A program made the translations under genes and the position numbers. DNA of 64,000 nucleotides from Acidiflorens sp963841945 (GTDB taxonomy: Bacteria; Acidobacteriota; Terriglobia; Terriglobales; Acidobacteriaceae): contig CAWJFC010000028.1 in the NCBI GenBank assembly GCA_963841945.1, positions 496,001 to 560,000 of the forward strand, read 5' to 3'. Under the pieces are notes generated by a model. That model did no database searches. It was given only the letters and a program-made list of their open reading frames with translations, and had not been told where the DNA came from. This document shows, piece by piece, positions 16,328-25,635 of this stretch (position 1 is the stretch's first letter; each line of letters opens with the position of its first letter).

Positions 16328-17467
16328 TTACTTCTTCGTGGTCTTTTTCTTGGTGCCGAAGGTGGTTTCAATCGGCGCCCCGATGTGGTCAAGCATGGCC
16401 TTGGCGGTCGCTGCCTGCGAGCCATTGGGTTCGAGTTCGAGATATTTCTGGAAGGCTTCAGCGGTGCCTGGCGGCTCGATCGGCTTGTTATCCTTGCCCA
16501 GCGTTTCCTTGCCGATCAGGTTGATGCCCTTGTAGTAGTAAGCGAGCGCCTTGTTGGGATCGGCGGCGATGACCTTGTCGAAGGCGGCAACGGCCTCATC
16601 AACTTTGCCGGCGTTGGTGAGAACCGCACCCTCGTTGAAATAGTAAGTCGCTGCGCCTTCTGGATTCAGGGTTGCGGCCTGATTATAGGCAGCCATGGCA
16701 TCGTCGAGTTTGCCCATCTTGGCGTCGGCTTCCCCCATATTGTTGTAATAGCCGGCGAGCTTCTTGTTGTTGTCCGGGTCTTTCGCGGCGGCTTCGGAAG
16801 CTTTTCGGAGGTCGATGGCTTTCTGATAGTCGTCAACCGACGATTGGAAGCGCTTCTTCTTTTCGTCGAGGTCGGTTTGCTTGGCGGCCGACTGGCGATA
16901 GGCATCGCCCAGGCGCGCCCAGATCAGGTCGCGGGTGGGGTCGATCGTGTTGGCTTCGGTAAGCGTTTGGATCGCCTTGTCGAAGTCGCCGGCTGTCATG
17001 GCGGCGTTGGCGTCGCTGATCTTGGCGTTGAGTTGGCCGACTGTATTGTTTTCCTTCAAGGCTTTTTGGCGCTGTTCCTCCTCGGCCTTGAGCTGTTCGG
17101 GCGACTTGCCCTGCGCCTGCGCGGCGTTGGCTTGTTCCTTTTTCAGATCGATGTCATTGGCTGGGTTATCGCCGGATGCGATCACCACGCCATTGATGTG
17201 AAAAAGCTCTTTGCCGTCCTTGCTGAGCTTGATGTTGTATTTGCCGGGGGTAAATCCCAGCGAAAAATAGTCGCCCTTTTTGTCGGTTTTGAGTACGGAC
17301 TTTCGGCCGGTATCAACGCTGTCCCACTCAACTTCGGCTCCGGCGATTGGTTTTCCATCCAGGTCTTTGCAGGTTCCGCGCACACTCGCAGTCTGAGAAT
17401 GCGCGAGCGGGGCTGCGAGTGCAATGGCGAGGACGGCGAGAAGGGGAAGGATGAAATACTTACTCAT
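16328..17467 (-). CDS. Secreted TPR protein with carboxypeptidase-regulatory-like domain
   Basis: 379 residues. A signal peptide (MSKYFILPLLAVLAIALAAP...AHS) is followed by a beta-sandwich domain at residues 27-95 (VRGTCKDLDGKPIAGAEVEW, GFTPGKYNIKLSKDGKEL), typical of carboxypeptidase regulatory-like/SpaA folds. Then comes a Lys/Gln-rich coiled segment and several tetratricopeptide repeats (DFDKAIQTLTEANTIDPT, GKLDDAMAAYNQAATLNPEG, GKVDEAVAAFDKVIAADPNK). It ends in a Lys/Thr-rich tail. It is probably a periplasmic or surface protein that mediates protein contacts; the partner is unknown. It has its own terminator. Confidence 0.8.
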   Translation of the reverse strand: MSKYFILPLLAVLAIALAAPLAHSQTASVRGTCKDLDGKPIAGAEVEWDSVDTGRKSVLKTDKKGDYFSLGFTPGKYNIKLSKDGKELFHINGVVIASGDNPANDIDLKKEQANAAQAQGKSPEQLKAEEEQRQKALKENNTVGQLNAKISDANAAMTAGDFDKAIQTLTEANTIDPTRDLIWARLGDAYRQSAAKQTDLDEKKKRFQSSVDDYQKAIDLRKASEAAAKDPDNNKKLAGYYNNMGEADAKMGKLDDAMAAYNQAATLNPEGAATYYFNEGAVLTNAGKVDEAVAAFDKVIAADPNKALAYYYKGINLIGKETLGKDNKPIEPPGTAEAFQKYLELEPNGSQAATAKAMLDHIGAPIETTFGTKKKTTKK

Positions 17468-17536
17468 GATGTGCCTCCCGGCGAGAACGTAAATTTTGCG
17501 TAACCAGATTGCTCAAAACTCATGATGGTTGCCGCG

Positions 17537-18298
17537 CTAACCAGTGCGGGTGGCGGGCTCGGCGTACGGAATCGGATCTTCGGCGCCGACCTCGCGAAAG
17601 GCGCGCAGGCGCAGCACACAACTGTCGCACACGCCGCAGGCACGGTCCTCGCGCTGATAGCATGACCACGTTAAATCGAAGGGCGCGTTTAATTCAAGGC
17701 CAAGCCTCACAATCTCGGCCTTGCGCATGGCGATAAGGGGCGTAACGACGCGGATTTTGCCGTCTTTGGTGCCCGCCCGGACAACCTCGTTGAAGGCCCG
17801 ATAATACTCGGGACGGCAATCGGGATAACCAGAACTGTCCGGCTCGACCGCGCCAATGTAGACCTGTTCCGCGCCCAGAACCTCGGCCCAACTGACCGCG
17901 ACGGAAAGGAAGTGCGCGTTGCGGAACGGAACGTAGGTGACGGGGACGCCTGCGCCCATGCTGTGCAACTCGATGTTGTGCGATTCCGTGTTGTGCAGTT
18001 CAGCTTTGTGCGATTCCGTGCCGTGCGATTCGGGGACGGCGATCGTGCTATCGGTGAGAGCCGAGCCTCCGATGGCGCGGAGAGCTTCGTTACGGACGAC
18101 CAGTCGATTGCGGATGGCAAGACGGTCGCAGATAGCTTCAAAGGCGCGACGTTCGCGGAGTTCAGTACGCTGGCCGTAACTGACGTGAACGGCGGCGGTG
18201 TTATGGTCGCGCACGGCAAGGGCAGCGCAGACGGCGGAATCCATGCCGCCACTAAGAAGAACGACGGCGCGGATCGGGTAATCGGGAGATCGGGTCAT
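17537..18298 (-). CDS. queC: 7-cyano-7-deazaguanine synthase QueC
   Basis: About 253 residues from the ATG at 18298. An in-frame ATG at 18322 lies in the same repeated leader and is a less likely alternative. The PP-loop LLSGGMDSAV lies at the N-terminus. The zinc site is formed by four cysteines in CYQREDRACGVCDSC near the C-terminus. QueC converts 7-carboxy-7-deazaguanine to preQ0 with ATP and ammonia, for queuosine in tRNA. An unusual pentapeptide repeat (ESHGT-ESHKA-ELHNT-ESHNI-ELHSM) is inserted between ALTDSTIAVP and VTYVPFRNAHF. queE lies upstream on the same strand. Confidence 0.93.
   Translation of the reverse strand: MTRSPDYPIRAVVLLSGGMDSAVCAALAVRDHNTAAVHVSYGQRTELRERRAFEAICDRLAIRNRLVVRNEALRAIGGSALTDSTIAVPESHGTESHKAELHNTESHNIELHSMGAGVPVTYVPFRNAHFLSVAVSWAEVLGAEQVYIGAVEPDSSGYPDCRPEYYRAFNEVVRAGTKDGKIRVVTPLIAMRKAEIVRLGLELNAPFDLTWSCYQREDRACGVCDSCVLRLRAFREVGAEDPIPYAEPATRTG
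17961..18035. repeat. In-frame 15-bp tandem repeat inside queC
   Basis: Five 15-bp units of the type TTGTGCGATTCCGTG. They encode five ESHxx/ELHxx pentapeptides in QueC. The period is a multiple of three, so the frame is kept. Confidence 0.9.
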
Positions 18299-18434
18299 CG
18301 GGCCATCGGGAGATCGGGTCATCTAAAACCGTACTTGATTTTACGCTGGGCAGGTTCAGACCGGCAGCAGGGTCGCGGCAACAATAGCGCCCGCGATAAC
18401 GAAAGGTTTTCAATCACCCGATCACTCGATCGGT

Positions 18435-19118
18435 TCAGACTCCCTTCGCCGCGGGGTCCCAGATGAATTTGTGAAGTTGGAGGCTTAGCCGGGCTGGGAC
18501 GTGATCGGCGAGGATCCATTCCGCAAGTTGTTCGGGATCGAGGAGGCAGTGCGAGGCGTCGCGCGTGCCGGTCGCATCTTTCTTGAAAGCCGGAGAAAAC
18601 AGGATGGCATGGACACGGCTTGCGAGGTTGTGCTCGCGGACGAAGTCGCGGGCGAATTCGTAGTCGACGCGGTCGGCAAGAACAAACTTCAATTCGTCGT
18701 GCGGACGAAGCGCCTTCAAATTTTCAATCGCAAACGTGTCAGGCTCGCCGGAGTGCGGACACTTCACATCGACGATTTTGATGACTTGTTTCGGCACTCG
18801 CGCGAGTGGACGTTCGCCGCTGGTTTCGAGCAGCACCGGATAGTCAGCGTCCAGAAGTTGCTCCATGAGCGGGATCAACTCGCGCTCCTGCAGCATCGGT
18901 TCGCCGCCGGTTATCTCCACCAGTCCGCCGTCTGGGCTCAGACGGGCAACTTCGCGGAGCACCTCATCCAGGGACATCTTCTTTCCGCCATAGAAGCTGA
19001 ACTCGCTGTCGCACCATGTACAGCGCAGATTGCAGCCGGTCATGCGGACGAATACGCATGGCAGACCCGCATGAGTCGATTCGCCTTGCAGTGACTTGTA
19101 GATTTCCGTTACTTGCAT
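18435..19118 (-). CDS. queE: 7-carboxy-7-deazaguanine synthase QueE (radical SAM)
   Basis: 227 residues. The radical-SAM cluster motif CNLRCTWC (CX3CX2C) is at about residues 30-37 after the family start EIYKSLQGESTHAGLPCVF. VEITGGEPMLQ is the glycine-rich SAM-binding strand. QueE rearranges 6-carboxytetrahydropterin into 7-carboxy-7-deazaguanine, the step between QueD and QueC. It is the middle gene of a queD/four-helix-bundle/queE/queC cluster on the minus strand. Confidence 0.95.
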   Translation of the reverse strand: MQVTEIYKSLQGESTHAGLPCVFVRMTGCNLRCTWCDSEFSFYGGKKMSLDEVLREVARLSPDGGLVEITGGEPMLQERELIPLMEQLLDADYPVLLETSGERPLARVPKQVIKIVDVKCPHSGEPDTFAIENLKALRPHDELKFVLADRVDYEFARDFVREHNLASRVHAILFSPAFKKDATGTRDASHCLLDPEQLAEWILADHVPARLSLQLHKFIWDPAAKGV

Positions 19119-19176
19119 AAAACGGTCACCAGTTGCCAGCTCCCAGCTCCCAGTTGCCAGTCGCCAGTCGCTCTTT

Positions 19177-19551
19177 CTACTCCGCCTCGTCGGGCGGCTT
19201 ACAAATGGATGTCAGCAGCCCGTTCAAAATTCTGCCTACTTCGGCGCACGCTTTCAGTAATGCGCTGGTTTTTTCTGAATCCAGATATCCCAGATTCTGC
19301 CCAATTTGTAGTTGGGTTTCTACCTCCATCAGCGATCCACGGGACTGTCCCAAAAAATAGCGAAACTCTTTTTCTGACAGTCGGCCCTGTCCCTCAGCGA
19401 TGTTACTCGGAATCGAAACTGCAGCCCTTCGAAGTTGCGAGGTAAGCCCGAATTGCTCTTCCCGAGGAAAATCTCCGGTGTCGCGGTAGATGGCAGTCAC
19501 AAGATCCATCGACTTCTGCCAAGCGATCAGGTCTTTGTAGGATCGCCCCAT
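19177..19551 (-). CDS. Four-helix-bundle protein (23S rRNA intervening-sequence type)
   Basis: 124 residues from the ATG at 19551; the 18 residues upstream derive from a CAACTGG word repeat. Family motifs are YKDLIAWQKSMDLV at the start, PREEQFGLTSQLRRAAVSIPSN followed by IAEGQGR (split), and EVETQLQIGQNLGYL. These small helical bundles form pentamers and are known from proteins encoded in 23S rRNA intervening sequences and from many free-standing genes. The function is unknown. It lies 30 bp after queD and 58 bp before queE, so it is probably co-transcribed. Confidence 0.88.
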   Translation of the reverse strand: MGRSYKDLIAWQKSMDLVTAIYRDTGDFPREEQFGLTSQLRRAAVSIPSNIAEGQGRLSEKEFRYFLGQSRGSLMEVETQLQIGQNLGYLDSEKTSALLKACAEVGRILNGLLTSICKPPDEAE

Positions 19552-19583
19552 ACTTGCCTCCAGTTCTGGCAACTGGCAACTGG

Positions 19584-19980
19584 CTACTGGCAACTGGTAA
19601 TGCATTCCGAGTAGGTGGCTGTCGTTGTGTCGGTCTCGAATACCGTCACGTCCTTTACTCGCACTCGGCCGTTGGTGACGCTCTTGAGGCGCGTGTTGGT
19701 CTCGTCGTAGAAATATTTCGACAGATTTTCGGCGGAGGGATTGAGGACCGTGAAGGGCTCGATGTCGTTGATCATCTGGTGATCGAGGCGGTCGATGACG
19801 TGCTTCATGACTTCTTTCAAATCCTTGAAATCAAGGAGCAGGCCGGCCTTGTCGAGTTCGGCGCCGGCCAGCGTCACGCGAATCTTGTAGTTGTGGCCAT
19901 GCGGATTCTCACACTTCCCCTTGTAATTGCGGAGGTAGTGTCCGGCGGCGAATGCTGTCTTCTACGGTGACTTCGTACAT
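19584..19980 (-). pseudogene. queD: 6-carboxytetrahydropterin synthase QueD, frameshifted
   Basis: QueD makes 6-carboxytetrahydropterin from dihydroneopterin triphosphate, the first dedicated step of the queuosine pathway. Reading from the ATG at 19980 gives MYEVTVEDS and then a frame change. In the other frame the protein continues FAAGHYLRNYKGKCENPHGHNYK, quoted up to the zinc histidines and the catalytic Cys, and on to TYSECITSCQ. A single extra A at about 19953 (GACAGCATTCGCC) explains the break. Everything else, including the zinc His residues and the C-terminal half at 19877-19584, is intact, so a sequence error or a very recent mutation is likely. Confidence 0.85.
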
Positions 19981-20187
19981 GAAACCCCAATCGGTATCGA
20001 CTGCATTTATTGTACCTTTTGAGGACTGGAGAGACACGTCATTCAAATCCCCTGTCGCCGTTCGGCATCCTGGGACTTGGCTCTCATCTGTAATGGGGAA
20101 TTCTTCGCCAGCCAGGAGAGGTTGACGGGGACTAAAGTTTCTCTGACTAGAGTTTCTCTTCCGTGACTGCTCCCACAATTCGGGCGG

Positions 20188-20376
20188 TCATTCGTGCGTT
20201 TCGTAGCAATCGTGCGCCTCGAAGTCCGCGCGCATTCTCAGCAGAACGTCGTCCATCCGTTCCGCGGGCTTGGATTCCGCGACAAAGAGCCTGCTGCAGG
20301 CGCTGCATACTCCCTTGACCGGGTTCCCTTGCTCGATCTTTTCAAAAAACTGAAACGTTCGAGTAGATTTGCTCAT
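20188..20376 (-). CDS. Small CxxC protein, hypothetical
   Basis: About 62 residues from the internal ATG at 20376 (MSKSTRTFQFFEKIEQ); an upstream ATG at 20415 gives 75. It has a single CSAC pair in KGVCSACSRLFVAES and a C-terminal acidic/histidine stretch (RADFEAHDCYETHE), suggestive of a small zinc-binding protein. It is transcribed towards queD. I do not recognise the family. Confidence 0.5.
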   Translation of the reverse strand: MSKSTRTFQFFEKIEQGNPVKGVCSACSRLFVAESKPAERMDDVLLRMRADFEAHDCYETHE

Positions 20377-20670
20377 GGGTTTCGACCGTGGTAGGGCAAC
20401 CAAGCTGTCACTCATCCTTTCGAGGATCGATTCCGCGATGCTCGTTTTCTTCTAGCAGGCTGGCTATCTCCCTCGTTCTTTTCAGCTTCCATGAATAGAG
20501 AGACATTTCCCAGCTTCAAGCGGATAGTAGCAGGCAATCGACTACTAGGTCTGCGCGCGCGAGGCGTTACGATACGCCAAATTGCGCCATGCACGATTCT
20601 TGTGCAAACGGGGACGCGCGACCACACGGTGCGGGGAGTTCACCACGCGCTATTCTGGAATTGGGAATTG

Positions 20671-21144
20671 ATGGATAAAACAGGAATCACAATCCGCGAG
20701 GCAACTGGGGCTGACCTTGAGATCATCATGCATCATCGACGCTCGATGTTCCGCGACATGGCCGAGGGCACGGTTGAACAGTTGGATCGCATGGTTGAAG
20801 TAGCGCGGCCCTGGCTGGCGAAGGCGCTGGCGGATGGCTCGTATCGGCATTGGCTGGCACTTGACTCCGCCGCACGCGTGGCTGGCGGAGGCGGGGTGCT
20901 GCTCTCGCCGTGGCCGGCGAATCCTTTTGATCCGTGCGTTGAGCGAGCGGTGATTCTGAACGTCTACACCGAACTGGAGTTTCGGAGACGCGGAATTGCG
21001 CGGCTCGTGATGGAGACGATCCTCGCGTGGATCCGAGATTACGGATTGAAGAGCGTCAACCTCCACTCCAGCGCGGAGGGTCGGGCGCTCTACGAAAAGC
21101 TCGGATTTACGCCGACAAATGAGATGCGTTTATGGCTTAAGTAA
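20671..21144 (+). CDS. GNAT-family N-acetyltransferase
   Basis: 157 residues from the ATG at 20671 (MDKTGITIREATGADLE). The fold follows GNAT order: an N-terminal strand ITIREATGADLEIIM, a central beta hairpin, the acetyl-CoA pyrophosphate loop in ELEFRRRGIARLVMETIL, and the C-terminal SVNLHSSAEGRALYEKLGF. The substrate is unknown. The open frame extends upstream to 20491, but that part is not family-like. Confidence 0.85.
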   Translation: MDKTGITIREATGADLEIIMHHRRSMFRDMAEGTVEQLDRMVEVARPWLAKALADGSYRHWLALDSAARVAGGGGVLLSPWPANPFDPCVERAVILNVYTELEFRRRGIARLVMETILAWIRDYGLKSVNLHSSAEGRALYEKLGFTPTNEMRLWLK

Positions 21145-21324
21145 TGCCCTCTTACGATTACGCGGCCGCAATGTCCGCTGTGTCCGATCTTGGACAAGCA
21201 CTGTTTTGAAGGTGTTAAGCAACCCAAGGGCCATTCCCTGGATTCGTGCTAACGTTCTAGTTCCGGTTCCGTCTATATCTGTGCAAGGCGAGGTTAGATC
21301 GCTTGTAGAGGACAGAGACGGAAC

Positions 21325-22023
21325 ATGCCGGCCGATTCGTTCGTAGTATCCATTCCGGTTGGCGACAGAGCCCGGAGCATCCGGGTACAAGAGGAAAGCC
21401 AAAACCAGACCGCCACCTTGAGGGGCGCATTGGCAGCGCAGGGCAACCGCATCGACGACACCAGTCTGATCCGCGAGGCGCAGCAGGGAAACCGCGCCGC
21501 CTTCGAGGTGCTCGTGCGTCACTACGATCACTCGGTGCTGCGGCTGGCGCTGCACCTGACCGGGTCGGAGAGCGACGCGCAGGACGTTTATCAGGAAGCC
21601 TTCCTCAAGGCCTATAAGAACCTCGGCAGCTTCCGGTTTGAGTGTTCCTTCTATACCTGGATTTACCGGATCGTTACCAACCTCTGCCTTGATCATCTGC
21701 GAAAACGGAATGTGCGCAAGGAAGATTCGCCGGTCGCAACCGACAGTTCCGGTGAAGAGTACAGCGTGCTCGAGCAGTTTGCCGACGTGCGTGCGGGGGC
21801 GAATCCGGAACGCGATTTGATGCGGCGGGAGTTGGGAAAGAAGATTGGGGCCGCGCTCTCAAAGCTGACCCCGCGCGAGCGCATGGTTTTTGAGTTGAAG
21901 CATTATCAGGGTCTGAAGCTTCGTACCGTCGGCGAGATGCTGAACACGACGGAAGAGACCGCAAAGAATACGTTATTCCGCGCGACGCAGAAGCTGCGCA
22001 GCGCGCTGGCGGAGATGAGATGA
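21325..22023 (+). CDS. ECF-type RNA polymerase sigma factor
   Basis: A 232-residue sigma-70 family protein of the extracytoplasmic-function (RpoE-like) class. Region 2 is at residues 55-125 (NRAAFEVLVRHYDHSVLRLA, DVYQEAFLKAYKNLGSF, FYTWIYRIVTNLCLDHLRKR) and region 4 at 170-230 (LTPRERMVFELKHYQGLKL, TTEETAKNTLFRATQKLRSA). The first 45 residues are an unusual extension. It is followed by a zinc-finger anti-sigma factor, so it is very likely released by an envelope signal and may drive the downstream operon. Confidence 0.93.
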   Translation: MPADSFVVSIPVGDRARSIRVQEESQNQTATLRGALAAQGNRIDDTSLIREAQQGNRAAFEVLVRHYDHSVLRLALHLTGSESDAQDVYQEAFLKAYKNLGSFRFECSFYTWIYRIVTNLCLDHLRKRNVRKEDSPVATDSSGEEYSVLEQFADVRAGANPERDLMRRELGKKIGAALSKLTPRERMVFELKHYQGLKLRTVGEMLNTTEETAKNTLFRATQKLRSALAEMR

Positions 22024-22137
22024 AAAGAGCAAGATGAAACCGAGCTTTGAGCTACGAGCTTCGAGCTGTGAGCAGTCGGGTTCGGTTTTAGCTCATGGCT
22101 CATGGCTCAGAAGCTCAGGGCTGAAGAAGGTACGCAC

Positions 22138-23091
22138 ATGAAATGTGAATGGGTACGGCAAAACATTCTTTTTTACATTTATAACGAGCTCGAAGACGAC
22201 GCGCGCTATGAAGTGGAGCAGCATCTGGCACGCTGTCCGGAGTGCGCGAGCGAACTGAAGGCCGCGCGGGCGTTTCACACGACCATGTCGCAGGATCGGG
22301 TGAGCGATCCGTCGCCCAACTTGCTGGCCGCGTCGCGGATGCGTTTGCAAGAGGCGCTCGAAACGACCACCCAGGGGGGATTTCTGCACCGGCTGATTTT
22401 CGAGCCCCGGATCTGGCTGCGGCAGATTCGCATGGCTCCGGCAATGGCGGCGGTGATCTTCATCGTAGGATTCGGCGGCGGCATTGGCGCGACTTACAAC
22501 TTCATGGCGAATCGGCAGGCGGGCAATGGCCTCTCTCTGGTTGAGCCGGGCACGACCGCGGCGGCTCCCGTCGATGCCTCGGCGATCACCGGTATCCGAT
22601 CCGTGACGCAGGATCCGGGCACGAACCAGGTCAGCATCAAGTACGACACGATTTCCACGCAGGAGGCGCAGGGCTCGATGAACGACCAGCGCATCCAGCA
22701 ACTGCTGCTGTTTGCGGCGCGCAACAACTACAATTCCGGCGTTCGTATGGATTCCGTCGATGTGTTGACGCAGGCGCCGAATGATACGCGGGTGCGCGAG
22801 GTGCTGATGTACTCGCTCCAGAACGATACTAACCCGGGCGTGCGCATGAAGGCGCTCGATGGCTTGAGCGGCTTTGTGCGTCAGGATCCCCAGGTGCGCG
22901 ATGCCGTTTTGCAGGCCTTGGTCACCGACGGGACGGACGCAGTGCGTCTCCAGGCCTTGCGCCTCGTGGAACCGATGAAGGCGGACAGCAAGGTGCGCGC
23001 GGTCTTGATCCGCTTAGCGAAGTCGGATCCGAACGCGTCAATCCGCACCCAGGCGCGAACCATGCTGGAGCAGACACCGGAATTGGATTGA
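22138..23091 (+). CDS. Zinc-finger anti-sigma factor with HEAT repeats
   Basis: 317 residues from the ATG at 22138. The N-terminal zf-HC2-type domain holds the HxxxCxxC zinc motif in VEQHLARCPECASELK (residues about 26-40). One membrane helix follows (APAMAAVIFIVGFGGGIGAT, about residues 100-120). The exported C-terminal half carries HEAT-type repeats (RVREVLMYSLQNDTNPGVRM, QVRDAVLQALVTDGTDAVRL, KVRAVLIRLAKSDPNASIRT). The cytoplasmic part should bind the ECF sigma factor encoded just upstream; the HEAT domain could be the periplasmic sensor. Confidence 0.88.
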   Translation: MKCEWVRQNILFYIYNELEDDARYEVEQHLARCPECASELKAARAFHTTMSQDRVSDPSPNLLAASRMRLQEALETTTQGGFLHRLIFEPRIWLRQIRMAPAMAAVIFIVGFGGGIGATYNFMANRQAGNGLSLVEPGTTAAAPVDASAITGIRSVTQDPGTNQVSIKYDTISTQEAQGSMNDQRIQQLLLFAARNNYNSGVRMDSVDVLTQAPNDTRVREVLMYSLQNDTNPGVRMKALDGLSGFVRQDPQVRDAVLQALVTDGTDAVRLQALRLVEPMKADSKVRAVLIRLAKSDPNASIRTQARTMLEQTPELD

Positions 23092-23202
23092 AGGCGCTCA
23101 CAGTACGGCAAGACATTAGCGAGCGGCAATGGCTAGCGAACGACCAACGACGGACGACCGACGACGAACAACGAATGACTAGTAGCTAAGGAGAACACTC
23201 AT

Positions 23203-24399
23203 TTGAAATACGCAATCAAACTCGCTGGCGTGACCACCGCGGTGCTCGCGCTTGCATCCCTCGCTCTGGCCCAGGAGGGCCGGATTTACCGAGAGGGCGG
23301 CAATTGGGTCCAGGAAGTTAAAGGGGAACTGAGCGGAGCAAGGAATCTTCGGGTCAAGCTGGACGCTGGCTCCATCAAGGTGCAGGGCGGATCGCAATCC
23401 AGCATTACATACGTTCTTCATCGCCGGGCTTATACCTCCTCCGAACAGGGTGCCCGTCGCGAATTCGAATCGAACCGCATTACTGCGTCCGTCAAGGGCG
23501 ACACGGCATGGCTGGTGGCCCAGGGCGGGAGCGAAAATCGCAAGTGCTCCGACGACCTCGTCGTTAGTGTTCCGCGGCAAATGGATTACTCGCGCGTCGA
23601 GACCGGCGGCGGAAGCGTAAACGCCACGTCGCTCGCCGGCCGCTTGGAGATTGAGACGGGCGGCGGGTCGATTCGCGTCGACGACATTGGAGGCGAAGTC
23701 AGGGCCGAGACGGGCGGTGGCGCAATCGACGTCGGAACCGTGGGCGGCGATGTAAATCTCCAGACCGGTGGAGGCAACGTCAAGATCAACGCCGCCAAGG
23801 GCAACATCAAGGCGGAAACCGGCGGAGGAAGCTTGGTGGTTCTTTCGGGCTTGCAGGGCGCCGTACTGGAAACGGGCGGCGGCAGCATCAAGCTCGAGAA
23901 GTGCATGGGGCGAGTGAAGGCGACCACCGGCGGCGGGAGCATCGACCTCGGCGAGGTCGGCGGCCCGGTGGATATTGAGTCGGGCGCGGGCAGCATTCGG
24001 CTGGCCTCTTCGAACGGGCGCGTGGAAGCGCAGACCGGCGGCGGCAGCATTCAACTCGATCGCGCGACCTCGGTGAGAGCGGAAACAGGCGCGGGCGGCA
24101 TCATTGTGAAGCTGGTCTCTTCCTCCGACGTCCGCACCAATTCCACTCTGGAGACTTCGGCCGGCGATATCACCGTCTATCTTGCCAAAGACATTCCGAT
24201 CACGGTTCGAGCGGCGATCGATATGGCCAGCGGCCACACGATCCGCAGCGAGTTCGGGGATATTCACGTGTCGAACCAGGGCAACTCGCCGTGGCCGCGC
24301 TCGGTGAGTGCGGAAGGAAATCTGAACGGCGGTGGACCGGTGTTGAAGGTTCGAACCAGTTCCGGAAACATCAGCTTCCTGCGATTGGCGCAGAAGTAG
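23203..24399 (+). CDS. DUF4097 beta-strand-repeat exported protein
   Basis: 398 residues. The start is a TTG at 23203, supported by AAGGAG nine bases upstream. A signal peptide ending ALASLALAQ is followed by a beta-helix-like domain with at least eight repeats of the type ETGGGSI/V spaced about 18-20 residues apart (residues 130-300), characteristic of DUF4097 adhesin-like proteins. Such genes often follow ECF sigma/anti-sigma pairs. It is probably periplasmic or surface-located and part of the sigma regulon; the biochemical role is unknown. Confidence 0.85.
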   Translation: MKYAIKLAGVTTAVLALASLALAQEGRIYREGGNWVQEVKGELSGARNLRVKLDAGSIKVQGGSQSSITYVLHRRAYTSSEQGARREFESNRITASVKGDTAWLVAQGGSENRKCSDDLVVSVPRQMDYSRVETGGGSVNATSLAGRLEIETGGGSIRVDDIGGEVRAETGGGAIDVGTVGGDVNLQTGGGNVKINAAKGNIKAETGGGSLVVLSGLQGAVLETGGGSIKLEKCMGRVKATTGGGSIDLGEVGGPVDIESGAGSIRLASSNGRVEAQTGGGSIQLDRATSVRAETGAGGIIVKLVSSSDVRTNSTLETSAGDITVYLAKDIPITVRAAIDMASGHTIRSEFGDIHVSNQGNSPWPRSVSAEGNLNGGGPVLKVRTSSGNISFLRLAQK

Positions 24400-24504
24400 G
24401 AAGCCGGTGACCGGTCACCGGTCACCGCGGCGACGGACAAACAGCGAAAGACAAACAGCGAAGAACGAAGAACGCGAAACGGAAGTGAACGGGGAGAGAA
24501 TCCT

Positions 24505-25635
24505 ATGACGCAACGTTTCCTGCTCGGCATGTTGGTCTTGATGATGGTCATCAGTGCGCCCGCCGCTCAACGCGCGACCGACGGAGCCGCCGAAAACTGG
24601 ATTTTCAGCTCGGACGAAGGCGGAGGCGGATCTTCATACCTCGGCGTGGATATTGCCGACGTGACGACGGAGCGTCTTTCGGAGTTGAAGCTGAAGGAAG
24701 AGCATGGAGCCGAGGTCACCATGGTGGATCAGGACGCTCCGGCAGGAAAGGCCGGACTCCACGAGCATGACGTGATCCTCAGCATGAATGGCACGGACGT
24801 CGAGAGCGCAGCGCAGCTCCGAAGGATGATCAAGGAAACTCCGCCGGGCCGCATCGTGACGCTCGGCATCAGCCGGGATGGGCAGCCGATGTCGATCAAA
24901 GTGCAGCTCGCGGATCGCAAGAAGTCGATTTCGTGGTCTCCGGAGCCTCATGAATTCAAATTCGAAATGCCTGAGATCAAGATCCCGGACATCGACATCC
25001 CGGTTTCCGTGGTGATTGCGCACTCGTCGTTGCGCAGCGGGTTGATGGTCGAAAACATTACGCCGCAGCTCGGCGACTATTTCGGGGTGAAGGGCGGAAA
25101 AGGCGTGCTGGTGCGCTCGGTCGAAAAAGGGAGCCGCGGCGAAAAGGCCGGGTTCCGGGCGGGCGATGTGGTGGTAAGGGTCAACGATCAGCAGGTGCAT
25201 GACGCATCCGACTTTATGCATGCGCTGCGCGAAACGAAGGCCGACACAGCGGCGGTAACCGTTGTGCGCGACCGGAGAGAGCAGACTCTGACGATCACTT
25301 TGCCGCAGCGCAAGGATTCAGGCCGACTGCTCGAGAACGCGCTCGATGTCGGAGAACTGACTGCGCAACTCCGGAATGCCGAGAATCTCGCGCCGCATAT
25401 TTCGACGGATGAGATGGAGAAGTCGCTCCAGGATGCGGCCCGCGCAGAGGAGCAGGCGCAGGACGCCTGCCGCGAAAAGCTGGAAGACGAGCAACAGGAT
25501 CTGAAAGAGCACCAGAAACAGCTTGAAGAGCAGTTTCAGGAGCGGCAGGAGCAGTTTCGCGATCAGGAAAAGATGATGCAGAACCGCCAGAAGAAAATGC
25601 AGCACGAGATGGCGGGAGAATGGACCGAAATCTAA
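24505..25635 (+). CDS. Exported double-PDZ protein with C-terminal coiled coil
   Basis: 376 residues. A signal peptide (MTQRFLLGMLVLMMVISAPA) is followed by PDZ domain 1 at about residues 45-130 (SYLGVDIADV, PAGKAGLHEHDVILSMNG) and PDZ domain 2 at about 170-265 (YFGVKGGKGVLVRSVEKGS, EKAGFRAGDVVVRVNDQQV). Residues 310-370 are a Gln/Glu-rich coiled coil. There is no protease domain, so it is an adaptor rather than a DegP-type enzyme. It is last in the sigma/anti-sigma/DUF4097 cluster and probably part of the same envelope response. Confidence 0.85.
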   Translation: MTQRFLLGMLVLMMVISAPAAQRATDGAAENWIFSSDEGGGGSSYLGVDIADVTTERLSELKLKEEHGAEVTMVDQDAPAGKAGLHEHDVILSMNGTDVESAAQLRRMIKETPPGRIVTLGISRDGQPMSIKVQLADRKKSISWSPEPHEFKFEMPEIKIPDIDIPVSVVIAHSSLRSGLMVENITPQLGDYFGVKGGKGVLVRSVEKGSRGEKAGFRAGDVVVRVNDQQVHDASDFMHALRETKADTAAVTVVRDRREQTLTITLPQRKDSGRLLENALDVGELTAQLRNAENLAPHISTDEMEKSLQDAARAEEQAQDACREKLEDEQQDLKEHQKQLEEQFQERQEQFRDQEKMMQNRQKKMQHEMAGEWTEI

